Shown piece after piece: positions 5,034 through 11,939 of a stretch of DNA of 15,384 nucleotides. Both the position numbers and the translations under genes were made by a program. The notes under the pieces were generated by a model. It did no database searches and was not told the DNA's origin. It saw nothing but the letters and a program-made list of their open reading frames with translations. This DNA comes from Planctomycetaceae bacterium UBA4655 (GTDB lineage Bacteria > Planctomycetota > Planctomycetia > Pirellulales > UBA1268): assembly GCA_002405515.1 (NCBI GenBank), contig DHLZ01000014.1:1-15384 (forward strand), given 5' to 3'. Each line of letters opens with the position of its first letter. Position 1 is the first letter of the stretch.

Positions 5034-7388
5034 ATGCGCTCGTGCGTCATGGCGGCCGTCGTCGCCGCGTCGGTGGCCGGTGTGGGGGCCGCCCGGGCGA
5101 CCGACTGGCCCGACTGGCGGGGTCCGATGCAGGACAGGCACTACGCCGGCCCGCCGCTCGTGACCTCGTTCGATCCCGAGAAGGGAACGAACGTCCTCTG
5201 GAAGAACGACGAGGCAGGCGGCATCTCCACCCCCGTGATCATCGGGGGTCGGATCTTCACGCTCGTGCGGCACAAGCCCGGCACGAAACAGGAGGCGGAG
5301 AAGGTGCTCTGCCTCGACGCCAAGACCGGACAGAAGCTCTGGGAGAACGTCTTCAACGTCTACCTCTCGGACGTGCCCGCCGAGCGGGTCGGCTGGTCGG
5401 CGATCGTCGCCGATCCGGCGAGCAACACGGTCTTCGCCCATGGTGTCTGCGGCGTGTTCACGGCGATCGATGCGGCCTCCGGCACGACGAAGTGGCAGCG
5501 ATCGCTCCACGAGGAGTTCGGCTTTCTCTCTACCTACGGCGGCCGGACCAACATCCCGGTCGTGTTCGAGGACATGGTGATCGCGAGCGCCGTCGTGACC
5601 GGGTGGGGCGACACGGCCCGGCCCGCGCACCGATTCCTGGGGCTCGACAAGGCGACCGGGGCCGTCCGCTGGCTGAACGGCACGAAGGAACTTCCCGAGG
5701 ACACGACCTACAGCACGCCCTCGATCGCCGATTTCGGCGGCCAGGCCGCGTTCGTCTTCGGGTCGAGCGACGGGAGCGTCTGGAACTTTCAGCCGCGGAC
5801 CGGCAAGGCCGTCTGGAACTTCAAGCTCTCCCGCCGCGGGATCAACACGGCGCCGCTCGTCGTCGCCGACACGGTCTACATCTCTCAGGCGGAGGAAAAC
5901 CTCGACAACACGTCGATGGGCTCGGCCACGGCCTTCAAGGCCACCGGAGCCGGTGACATCACCACAGCCGCCATGGTCTGGCAGAAGAAGGGGGTGATGG
6001 ACGGCCGTTCGATGCCCGTGGTGCTCGGCGAACGGGTCTACTTCATCGACGACGGTGCGAAGGTCTACGCCTTCGACAAGGCGTCGGGCGAGCCGGTGGG
6101 CAAGCCGCAGAAACTGCTCGGCACGATCGTCCGCGGCAGCCCGCTGGTGGCCGACGGAAAGCTCTACGTCTGCTCGACGAGCGGCTGGCACGTGCTCGAG
6201 CCGACGAAGGACGGCATGAAGTTCGTCAACCGCATGCGGTTCGACGAGGAGGACGAGGTGACCGCCTCGCCGATCGCCGCCGAAGGGCGGCTCTACCTGA
6301 CGACCGGCGAGCGGCTCTATTGCCTCGGGGACGCGTCCGCAACGGTCGCGACCGCGAAGGAGCAGCCGCGGGCCTCGGCCGCCCGGCAGGTTTCGGCGTC
6401 GACGAACGGGCCTGCGGGCGAGCCGGCCTGGGTGCAGGTCGTTCCGGCCGAGGCACAGATCGCGGCCGGCGAGACGTTGCCCCTGAAGGTGCGGCTGTTC
6501 GACGCCGCCGGGAGGTTCGTGAAAGAATTGAACGGCTCGCCGCTGAGGTTCGAGGCGACGGCGGGCGAGGTCTCCGGCGACGGCGTGTACACGTCGCCAC
6601 CCGGAAAGCACGCCGCTGCGATCGTGACGGCCAAGGTGGGCGACCTCGAGGGGAAGGCCCGCATCCGCTCGATGCCGCCGCTGCCCTGGAAGTTCGACTT
6701 CGAGGAGATCCCGCTCGCCGCCGATCCGAAGACGGGCGTCGTGAAGGGGGAGCCGCCGCTGCCCTGGATCGGCATGCGGTATCGCCACGTCGTCCGTGAG
6801 GTGGACGGCTCGAAGTGCCTCGTGAAGGTGACGACGATCCCCAAGGGCACCCGCAGCCAGGGCTGGATCGGGCCGATCACGCTCCACGACTACGCGATCA
6901 AGGCCGACTTCCGCGCCCAGGAAACGGTCGTCGCGAAGCCCGGGTCGCCGGCGTCCGACGCCACGAAGGCTTCCGCCAGCGACGCCGACGCCTTTGCCAA
7001 GACCTTCGGCACGGCAGCCGCGCTCGAGAAGGCCCGCATGCCCGACATGGGGCTCATCGCCCAGCGGTACACGCTCGACCTGATGGGCGCCGCGCAGCAA
7101 TTGCAGCTTCGCAGCTGGCCGCCACAGGTGGCGACGCACTTCTCGAAGACGATCCCCTTCACATGGGAGGCGGGCCGCTGGTACACGATGAGGTTCGAAG
7201 CCCGCACGAAGGATGGCGTGGCCCTGCTCCGCGGCAAGGTCTGGCCTCGCGGCGAGCCCGAGCCCCCGACCTGGACGATCGAGGCGGCACACGAGGCCGG
7301 CAATCTCCAGGGAAGCCCTGGCTTCTTCGGAAACTCGAAGGATTCCGAGATCTACATCGACAACGTCTCCGTGGAGGCCGTGCCATGA
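5034..7388 (+). CDS. Secreted PQQ-type beta-propeller protein with Ig-like and jelly-roll domains
   Basis: A 784-residue exported protein. Residues 1-22 (MRSCVMAAVVAASVAGVGAA, ending RA) are a signal peptide; DWPDWRGP follows, typical of planctomycete secreted propellers. About 26-433 is a PQQ-like or BamB-like eight-blade propeller, with repeated blade ends such as LDAKTGQKLW, LDKATGAVRW and FDKASGEPVG. About 465-545 looks like an Ig-like domain (WVQVVPAEAQIAAGETLPLKV). About 549-783 looks like a concanavalin-like jelly roll ending in EIYIDNVSV, interrupted by an Ala/Ser/Asp-rich insert (635-665). No quinone-dehydrogenase active site is recognisable, so an enzymatic role is not claimed; binding or scaffold functions fit. 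The ATG at 5034 gives the best signal peptide and has its own Shine-Dalgarno; starts at 4959 or 5022 are less likely. Its TGA overlaps the next ATG by 4 bp, so the two are translationally coupled. Confidence 0.88.
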   Translation: MRSCVMAAVVAASVAGVGAARATDWPDWRGPMQDRHYAGPPLVTSFDPEKGTNVLWKNDEAGGISTPVIIGGRIFTLVRHKPGTKQEAEKVLCLDAKTGQKLWENVFNVYLSDVPAERVGWSAIVADPASNTVFAHGVCGVFTAIDAASGTTKWQRSLHEEFGFLSTYGGRTNIPVVFEDMVIASAVVTGWGDTARPAHRFLGLDKATGAVRWLNGTKELPEDTTYSTPSIADFGGQAAFVFGSSDGSVWNFQPRTGKAVWNFKLSRRGINTAPLVVADTVYISQAEENLDNTSMGSATAFKATGAGDITTAAMVWQKKGVMDGRSMPVVLGERVYFIDDGAKVYAFDKASGEPVGKPQKLLGTIVRGSPLVADGKLYVCSTSGWHVLEPTKDGMKFVNRMRFDEEDEVTASPIAAEGRLYLTTGERLYCLGDASATVATAKEQPRASAARQVSASTNGPAGEPAWVQVVPAEAQIAAGETLPLKVRLFDAAGRFVKELNGSPLRFEATAGEVSGDGVYTSPPGKHAAAIVTAKVGDLEGKARIRSMPPLPWKFDFEEIPLAADPKTGVVKGEPPLPWIGMRYRHVVREVDGSKCLVKVTTIPKGTRSQGWIGPITLHDYAIKADFRAQETVVAKPGSPASDATKASASDADAFAKTFGTAAALEKARMPDMGLIAQRYTLDLMGAAQQLQLRSWPPQVATHFSKTIPFTWEAGRWYTMRFEARTKDGVALLRGKVWPRGEPEPPTWTIEAAHEAGNLQGSPGFFGNSKDSEIYIDNVSVEAVP

Positions 7389-9010
7389 AAATCAGTTCCC
7401 GTTCCTGCTTTTTCCTGCTCGCCGCCGTCACGACCGCGGCCGGCGCCGCCGAGTGGAACCAGTGGGGCGGCTCCCCGACCCGCAACAACGCGCCCGACGC
7501 GAAGAACCTGCCCACCGAGTGGGAGCCGGGCGAGTTCGACCAGGAGACCGGCGACTGGAAGCCGGGCACGGGGAAAAACATCGCCTGGGTCGCGGCCCTG
7601 GGAAGCCAGAGCTACGGGAATCCGGTGGTGGCCGGAGGCAAGGCCTACGTCGGCACCAACAACGGCAAGGGCTGGCTGAAGCGGTACCCGCCGGCGGTCG
7701 ATCTCGGCTGCCTCCTCGCCTTCGACCTGAAGGACGGCTCCTTCCTCTGGCAGGATTCGAGCGAGAAGCTCCCGACCGGCCGCGTGCACGACTGGCCGCT
7801 CCAGGGAATCTGCTGCGCACCACTCATCGAGGGCGACAGGCTGTGGTACGTGACGAGCCGAGGCGAGGTGAAATGCCTCGACACCGAGGGCTTCCGGGAC
7901 GGGGAGAACGACGGCCCCTTCACCGCGGAAAAGGTGCAGGAGAAGGACGAGGCCGACGTCGTCTGGGTGCTCGACATGATGAAGCAGCTCGGCGTCTCCC
8001 AGCACAACATGTGCTCCTGCAGCGTGACGAGCGCGGGCGACATGCTCTTCGTGAACACGAGCAACGGCGTGGACGAGGGGCACATCAACCTGCCCAACTT
8101 CGAGGCCCCGAGCTTCATCTGCATCGACAAGCGGGACGGCAAGGTGCTCTGGGCCGACAACTCGCCGGGGGCCAACGTGCTCCACGGCCAGTGGTCGAGC
8201 CCCGCCTACGCCGAGCTCGGCGGCATCCCGCAGGTGCTCTTCGGCGGAGGCGACGGCTGGATGTACGCCTTCGACGCCCGGGGCGAAGGCGGCAAGAGCA
8301 AGCTCGTCTGGAAATTCGACTGCAACCCGAAGGAGTCGAAGTACACGCTCGGCGGCCGGGCCGATCGCAACCACATCATCGGCACGCCTGTGGTGTACGA
8401 AGGGCTCGTCTACGTGGCCGTGGGCGAGGATCCGGAGCACGGGGAGGGCGTGGGGCACCTCTGGTGCATCGATCCGACGAAGAAGGGGGACGTGTCGAGC
8501 GAGCTGGCCGTGAGCCTCAAGGACCCGAGCACTCCCCTGCCCCACCGCCGCAATCAGGCGGTGATCAAGGAGGATGGGGAGGTGGCGAGGGCCAACCCGA
8601 ATTCCGCGGCCGTATGGCACTATGTCGGCTTCGACGCCGACAGCAACGGCAAGCTCGACTTCGAGGAGACGATGCACCGCACCTGTGGCACGGTCGCCAT
8701 CAAGGACGGCCTCCTGTTCGTCGCCGACTTCAGCGGCCTCTTCCACTGCCTCGACCTGAAGACCGGGAAGCCGCACTGGACACACGACATGCTCGCCGCC
8801 AGCTGGGGCTCGCCCCTCATCGCCGATGGGAAGGTCTACATCGGTGACGAGGACGGCGACATCTCGATCTTCAAGGTTTCGAAGGAGAAGGAACTGATCG
8901 CCGAGGTCAGCATGGGCAACAGCGTCTACTCCACGCCGATCGCCGTCGGCGACACGCTCTACATCGCCAACAAGAGCCACCTCTTCGCGATCCGCAAGAA
9001 CAAGGATTGA
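7385..9010 (+). CDS. Secreted PQQ-type beta-propeller protein with an EF-hand loop
   Basis: A 541-residue exported protein. The signal peptide is MKISSRSCFFLLAAVTTAAG with a cut near residue 21 or 22, followed by EWNQWGGSPTRNN. The remainder is a propeller with blade marks such as GNPVVAGGKAYVGTNNG (78-94), CIDKRDGKVLW (246-256), CLDLKTGKPHW (455-465) and GSPLIADGKVYIGDEDG (475-491). Between blades sits DADSNGKLDFEE (417-428), which meets the EF-hand loop pattern at positions 1, 3, 5, 6, 9 and 12, so it may bind calcium. Several cysteines (C143, C144, C210, C212, C312) may form disulfides in the periplasm. The frame is open from 6815, but that part lies inside the preceding gene in another frame; the ATGA overlap at 7385-7388 fixes the start. 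It is the second gene of a three-gene operon. Its function beyond binding is unknown. Confidence 0.9.
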   Translation: MKISSRSCFFLLAAVTTAAGAAEWNQWGGSPTRNNAPDAKNLPTEWEPGEFDQETGDWKPGTGKNIAWVAALGSQSYGNPVVAGGKAYVGTNNGKGWLKRYPPAVDLGCLLAFDLKDGSFLWQDSSEKLPTGRVHDWPLQGICCAPLIEGDRLWYVTSRGEVKCLDTEGFRDGENDGPFTAEKVQEKDEADVVWVLDMMKQLGVSQHNMCSCSVTSAGDMLFVNTSNGVDEGHINLPNFEAPSFICIDKRDGKVLWADNSPGANVLHGQWSSPAYAELGGIPQVLFGGGDGWMYAFDARGEGGKSKLVWKFDCNPKESKYTLGGRADRNHIIGTPVVYEGLVYVAVGEDPEHGEGVGHLWCIDPTKKGDVSSELAVSLKDPSTPLPHRRNQAVIKEDGEVARANPNSAAVWHYVGFDADSNGKLDFEETMHRTCGTVAIKDGLLFVADFSGLFHCLDLKTGKPHWTHDMLAASWGSPLIADGKVYIGDEDGDISIFKVSKEKELIAEVSMGNSVYSTPIAVGDTLYIANKSHLFAIRKNKD

Positions 9011-9016
9011 CCACGC

Positions 9017-10714
9017 ATGATCCCGATCTTGATTTCTTCCAAGGGCCTTCCGTTCTCCTTTCCCGCCATGCTCGGGGCCGTCATGCTCGGGGCCATCGTC
9101 CCGGCGACGGCCTCCTCCGGAGAATCGCCGGGCGATCTCGTGCGCGACGCCAGGCGGATCGTCGTGCTCGGTGATTCGATCGCCCACGCAGGCGGCTGGG
9201 TGGCGAGCGTGATCGCCTGGATGGAGTCGAAGGGCACCCAGGCCGACGTGATCGACGTCGCGCTGTCGAGCGAGACGGTTTCCGGTCTCTCGGAGGAGAC
9301 GCACGCCGGCGGGAAGTTTCCGCGGCCCGACATCGCCGAACGGCTCGACCGCGTCCTTCGCGTCACGAGGCCCGATCTCGTGATCGCCTGCTACGGCATG
9401 AACTGCGGCATCTACCAGCCGCTCGAAGAATCGCGGTTCGCGAAGTTCCGCCAGGGGATGCAACGGCTGCACGACTCGGTCGAGAAGTCCGGGGCGAAGA
9501 TCATCCACCTCACGCCCCCCATCTACGACAAGCGTCCCGACGCGGCCGGGCCCGCCGGCTCGGCCGACTACGACGCCGTGCTCGACGCCTACTCGAACTG
9601 GCTGCTCTCGAAGCGGGCCGATGGCTGGGTCGTGATCGACGTCCACGGGCCGATGAAGCTGGCTCTCGAGGAGGCGAGGAAGAAGGACCCGAAGGCCGTC
9701 TTCGCCCCCGACGTCATCCATCCCAACGACGCCGGCCACTGGGCGATCGCGCAGGCGGTGCTCGCGGGTCTCGGCGATCCCGAGGCGGCCCGGGCCGAGT
9801 CGCCGGACGTCTTCGCCCCGTTTCTGCCGGAAGTGACCCGCCGGATGCACCTGCTTCGCGACGCCTACCTCGCCGCCATCGGCCACCAGAGGCCGGGGAT
9901 GCCGGCAGGCATCCCGATCGGCGAGGCCGAAGCGAAGGCCCGCGAACTTACCGATTTGATCCGCTCGCGGCGGCTCCATCTCAGGGGGGCGCAGCAAGGG
10001 ACGCGGGAGTGGAAGAACCCGATCGAGTGGCCGAAACCTCGGGTCGTCGATCCGGGCCCCGCGGCAGCCACACCGCTCCCGCCCCCCGCCGACGCCATCG
10101 TCCTCTTCGACGGATCGAACCTCGACGCCTGGCAGAACGGTGAGGCGTGGACGGTCGCCGACGGCGTCGCCACGGTCGGCAAGGGAGACATCCGCACGAA
10201 GCAGGGCTTCGGCGACTGCCAACTCCATCTCGAGTTTCGCACGCCGAAGCCGGCGACCGGCAAGGGCCAGGGACGTGGCAACTCGGGGGTGTTCTTGATG
10301 GACAAGTACGAGATCCAGATTCTCGACTCGTTTCAGGACGGCACCGACGAGCCCGTGACCTACCATGACGGCCAATGCGGCGGCCTCTACAAGCAGCAGC
10401 CGCCGGCCGTGAACGCCTGCCGCGGCCCCGGCGAATGGCAGACCTACGACATGCTCTTCACGCGTCCGCGGTTTCGCGAGGACGGCTCGCTCGAGCGGCC
10501 CGGCCGCATCAGCGTGCTGCACAACGGCATCGCGATCCACTCCGACACCGTCATCAAGGGGGAAACGTTCTACCACGCGCCGCCGAGTTACACGCCGCAC
10601 GCCGACGCGCTGCCCATCCGGCTGCAGGACCACGGCAACCCGGTGCAGTTCCGCTCGATCTGGATCCGCCCCTTCGAGCCGGTCGCGCCGCGGGAACTGC
10701 CCCGCGGCGGCTGA
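9017..10714 (+). CDS. Secreted SGNH hydrolase fused to a DUF1080 (3-keto-disaccharide hydrolase) domain
   Basis: A 565-residue exported two-domain protein, probably acting on carbohydrates. A signal-like hydrophobic N-terminus runs to about residue 33. The SGNH/GDSL domain (about 46-255) has GDSI with nucleophile S54, the GMNCG block with N129 and the DVIHPND block with D232 and H235, so the catalytic set looks complete; such domains deacylate sugars or lipids. After a helical linker (260-355), the DUF1080 domain (about 360-553) begins VLFDGSNLDAW. It contains QGRGNSGVFLMDKYEIQI, DGQCGGLYK and the end block LPIRLQDHGNPVQFRSIWIRPF. DUF1080 includes enzymes that cleave 3-keto-glycosides, and its fold is a jelly roll. 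The ATG at 9017 lies 6 bp after the preceding stop, with no clear Shine-Dalgarno; an in-frame ATG at 9068 is an alternative. It ends the operon with two propeller genes. Confidence 0.92.
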   Translation: MIPILISSKGLPFSFPAMLGAVMLGAIVPATASSGESPGDLVRDARRIVVLGDSIAHAGGWVASVIAWMESKGTQADVIDVALSSETVSGLSEETHAGGKFPRPDIAERLDRVLRVTRPDLVIACYGMNCGIYQPLEESRFAKFRQGMQRLHDSVEKSGAKIIHLTPPIYDKRPDAAGPAGSADYDAVLDAYSNWLLSKRADGWVVIDVHGPMKLALEEARKKDPKAVFAPDVIHPNDAGHWAIAQAVLAGLGDPEAARAESPDVFAPFLPEVTRRMHLLRDAYLAAIGHQRPGMPAGIPIGEAEAKARELTDLIRSRRLHLRGAQQGTREWKNPIEWPKPRVVDPGPAAATPLPPPADAIVLFDGSNLDAWQNGEAWTVADGVATVGKGDIRTKQGFGDCQLHLEFRTPKPATGKGQGRGNSGVFLMDKYEIQILDSFQDGTDEPVTYHDGQCGGLYKQQPPAVNACRGPGEWQTYDMLFTRPRFREDGSLERPGRISVLHNGIAIHSDTVIKGETFYHAPPSYTPHADALPIRLQDHGNPVQFRSIWIRPFEPVAPRELPRGG

Positions 10715-10743
10715 ATCCTCCGCCGATCTTCCTATCCTTCGAC

Positions 10744-11460
10744 ATGGCTCTGGTTCTCGTCACGGGTGCCACGAGAGGCATCGGCTTGGAGTTGGTGCGG
10801 CAGCTCGCACGAGCGGGCCACCACGCCCTGCTTGGAGGCCGCACCGCACGAAAATCCGCGGCCGCAGCCGCTCACGTGGCCGAGGCATTGTCCGGGGAGC
10901 GCCACCCGGCGACACCGGCAGCGGTGACACCGGTCGTGCTGGACGTCACCGATCCCAACGGCATCGAACAGGCGGTCCGTCGCCTGAAGGACGATTTTGG
11001 AAAGCTCGACGTGCTGATCAACAATGCGGCAATCCTGCTGGAGGAAGATCGTGCCCTGTCAGCCGACCAGGACGACGTGTTGCGGAAAACCATGCGCACC
11101 AACCTGCATGGCCCGGTGGCCGTGACCCGCGCCGTCTTGCCGCTCATGCCGGCCGGCGGCCGCGTGATCATGACCAGCAGCGGGGGCGGCAGCATGACCG
11201 ACCCGATTGGCGGCTGGGCACCGGCGTACTGCACGAGCAAGGCCGCGCTCAATGCGGCCACGCGGCACCTGGCGTTCGAGCTCGGCAGCCGAAATATTTC
11301 CGTGAATGCCTACTGCCCCGGCTGGACGAAGACCGACATGGGCGGGATGTCGGCCCCACGCACCGTGGAACAAGCCGCCGACACGGCCGTCTGGCTGGCA
11401 ACGGCGGAGAGGATCGGCACTGGAAGCTTCTACCGTGACCGCATGGAAATTCCCTGGTGA
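10744..11460 (+). CDS. Short-chain dehydrogenase/reductase (carbonyl reductase-like)
   Basis: A 238-residue cytoplasmic NAD(P)-dependent oxidoreductase of the classical SDR family. It has the cofactor motif TGATRGIG (7-14), the NNAA motif (93-96), N120, serines at 145, 146 and 150 as candidates for the catalytic serine, and YCTSK with Y162 and K166. The C-terminal CPGWTKTDMGG..AP.TVEQAADTAVWLA resembles the carbonyl-reductase (CBR1-like) branch, which reduces aldehydes, ketones or quinones; the substrate cannot be predicted. H/A/R residues after beta-2 (GGRTARK) suggest NADPH preference. The frame stays open upstream to 10375, inside the preceding gene, so ATG 10744 is chosen because it starts directly on the Rossmann strand. 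It has no signal peptide, unlike the four genes before it, and 29 bp separate it from them; whether it shares their transcript is unclear. Confidence 0.92.
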   Translation: MALVLVTGATRGIGLELVRQLARAGHHALLGGRTARKSAAAAAHVAEALSGERHPATPAAVTPVVLDVTDPNGIEQAVRRLKDDFGKLDVLINNAAILLEEDRALSADQDDVLRKTMRTNLHGPVAVTRAVLPLMPAGGRVIMTSSGGGSMTDPIGGWAPAYCTSKAALNAATRHLAFELGSRNISVNAYCPGWTKTDMGGMSAPRTVEQAADTAVWLATAERIGTGSFYRDRMEIPW

Positions 11461-11532
11461 ACGGTGCGGTCGGCCGTTGGTGGGACGCACGGGCCGATCA
11501 CGCGGGAGACCCTGGCCTGATTTACGGACGCT

Positions 11533-11539
11533 GGAGGAG
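11533..11539 (+). promoter_or_regulatory. Shine-Dalgarno deciding the ridA-like start
   Basis: GGAGGAG lies 10 nt before ATG 11550. It argues for this start over the upstream in-frame GTG at 11457, which overlaps the SDR stop codon as GTGA. Confidence 0.6.
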
Positions 11540-11549
11540 TGGTTCTGAC

Positions 11550-11903
11550 ATGGGCGAAATACGTCGGTACGGCTCCTCCCGCAGGTGGGCGGACATCGTG
11601 GTGCATCGCGGCGTGGCGCATTGGGTCGAGGTCGCCGAGGACATGTCTCTCGATGCCCGCGGCCAGATCGCACAGGTGCTCGCCCAGATCGACGCGACGC
11701 TGCGGACCGTCAAGAGCGACCGGACGCGGCTGCTGCAGGTGCTCGTCTACATCGCCGACGGCGACGACGGCCCCATCCTCGACGGGCTGTGGGATGCCTG
11801 GGTTCCCGCGGGCCATGCTCCCGTTCGGGCCATGGTGCAGGTCGGCCTCGGCAAGGCTTGCAAGATCGAGATGGTGGTGACGGCGGCGGTTCCCGAAAAC
11901 TGA
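11550..11903 (+). CDS. RidA/YjgF/UK114-family protein
   Basis: A 117-residue soluble protein of the trimeric RidA superfamily. Best-known members hydrolyse reactive enamine/imine intermediates released by PLP enzymes. The fold's marks are visible: the long helix QIAQVLAQIDATLRTVKSDRTRLLQ (39-63), the strand VLVYIAD, DGLWDAWVPAGHAPVRA (78-94) with R93 at the carboxylate-binding arginine position, and KIEMVVTAAV with E107. With R93 and E107 both present it may be active, though it resembles the RidA-like subfamilies more than RidA itself. Residue 25 is tryptophan where many members have a small residue or Tyr. The start at 11550 is chosen because homologues begin about here and it has a strong Shine-Dalgarno. 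A GTG at 11457 (148 residues) overlapping the SDR stop is the alternative. It is probably co-transcribed with the SDR gene. Confidence 0.87.
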   Translation: MGEIRRYGSSRRWADIVVHRGVAHWVEVAEDMSLDARGQIAQVLAQIDATLRTVKSDRTRLLQVLVYIADGDDGPILDGLWDAWVPAGHAPVRAMVQVGLGKACKIEMVVTAAVPEN

Positions 11904-11919
11904 CCACCGTCACCACCAT
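11871..11919. repeat. 13-bp perfect inverted repeat spanning the end of the ridA-like gene
   Basis: ATGGTGGTGACGG (11871-11883) lies in the last codons of the ridA-like gene and CCGTCACCACCAT (11907-11919) lies just after its stop. They are perfect inverted copies with a 23-nt loop containing the stop codon. The gene downstream converges and ends at 11940, so a two-way transcription stop is likely, though no T run follows on either strand. Confidence 0.7.
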
Positions 11920-11939
11920 GCGGCGGACGGCGCGAAGAA

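Noticed and set aside
7352..10633. A 1093-codon open frame on the minus strand, and another of 758 codons at 5016-7292
   Set aside because: Both lie antisense to well-supported propeller and SGNH-DUF1080 genes. Their translations are rich in Arg, Val, His and Asp without domains, as expected for the mirror of GC-rich codons.
10705..10725. CGGCGG / CCGCCG dyad around the stop of the SGNH-DUF1080 gene as a terminator
   Set aside because: The stem has only 6 bp with a 9-nt loop and is followed by a mixed pyrimidine stretch, not a T run. Such dyads are common by chance at this GC content.
11457..11549. GTG start of the ridA-like gene overlapping the SDR stop as GTGA
   Set aside because: The overlap is suggestive of coupling, but the added 31 residues do not look like the RidA N-terminus, and a strong Shine-Dalgarno precedes ATG 11550. 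Kept as an alternative only.
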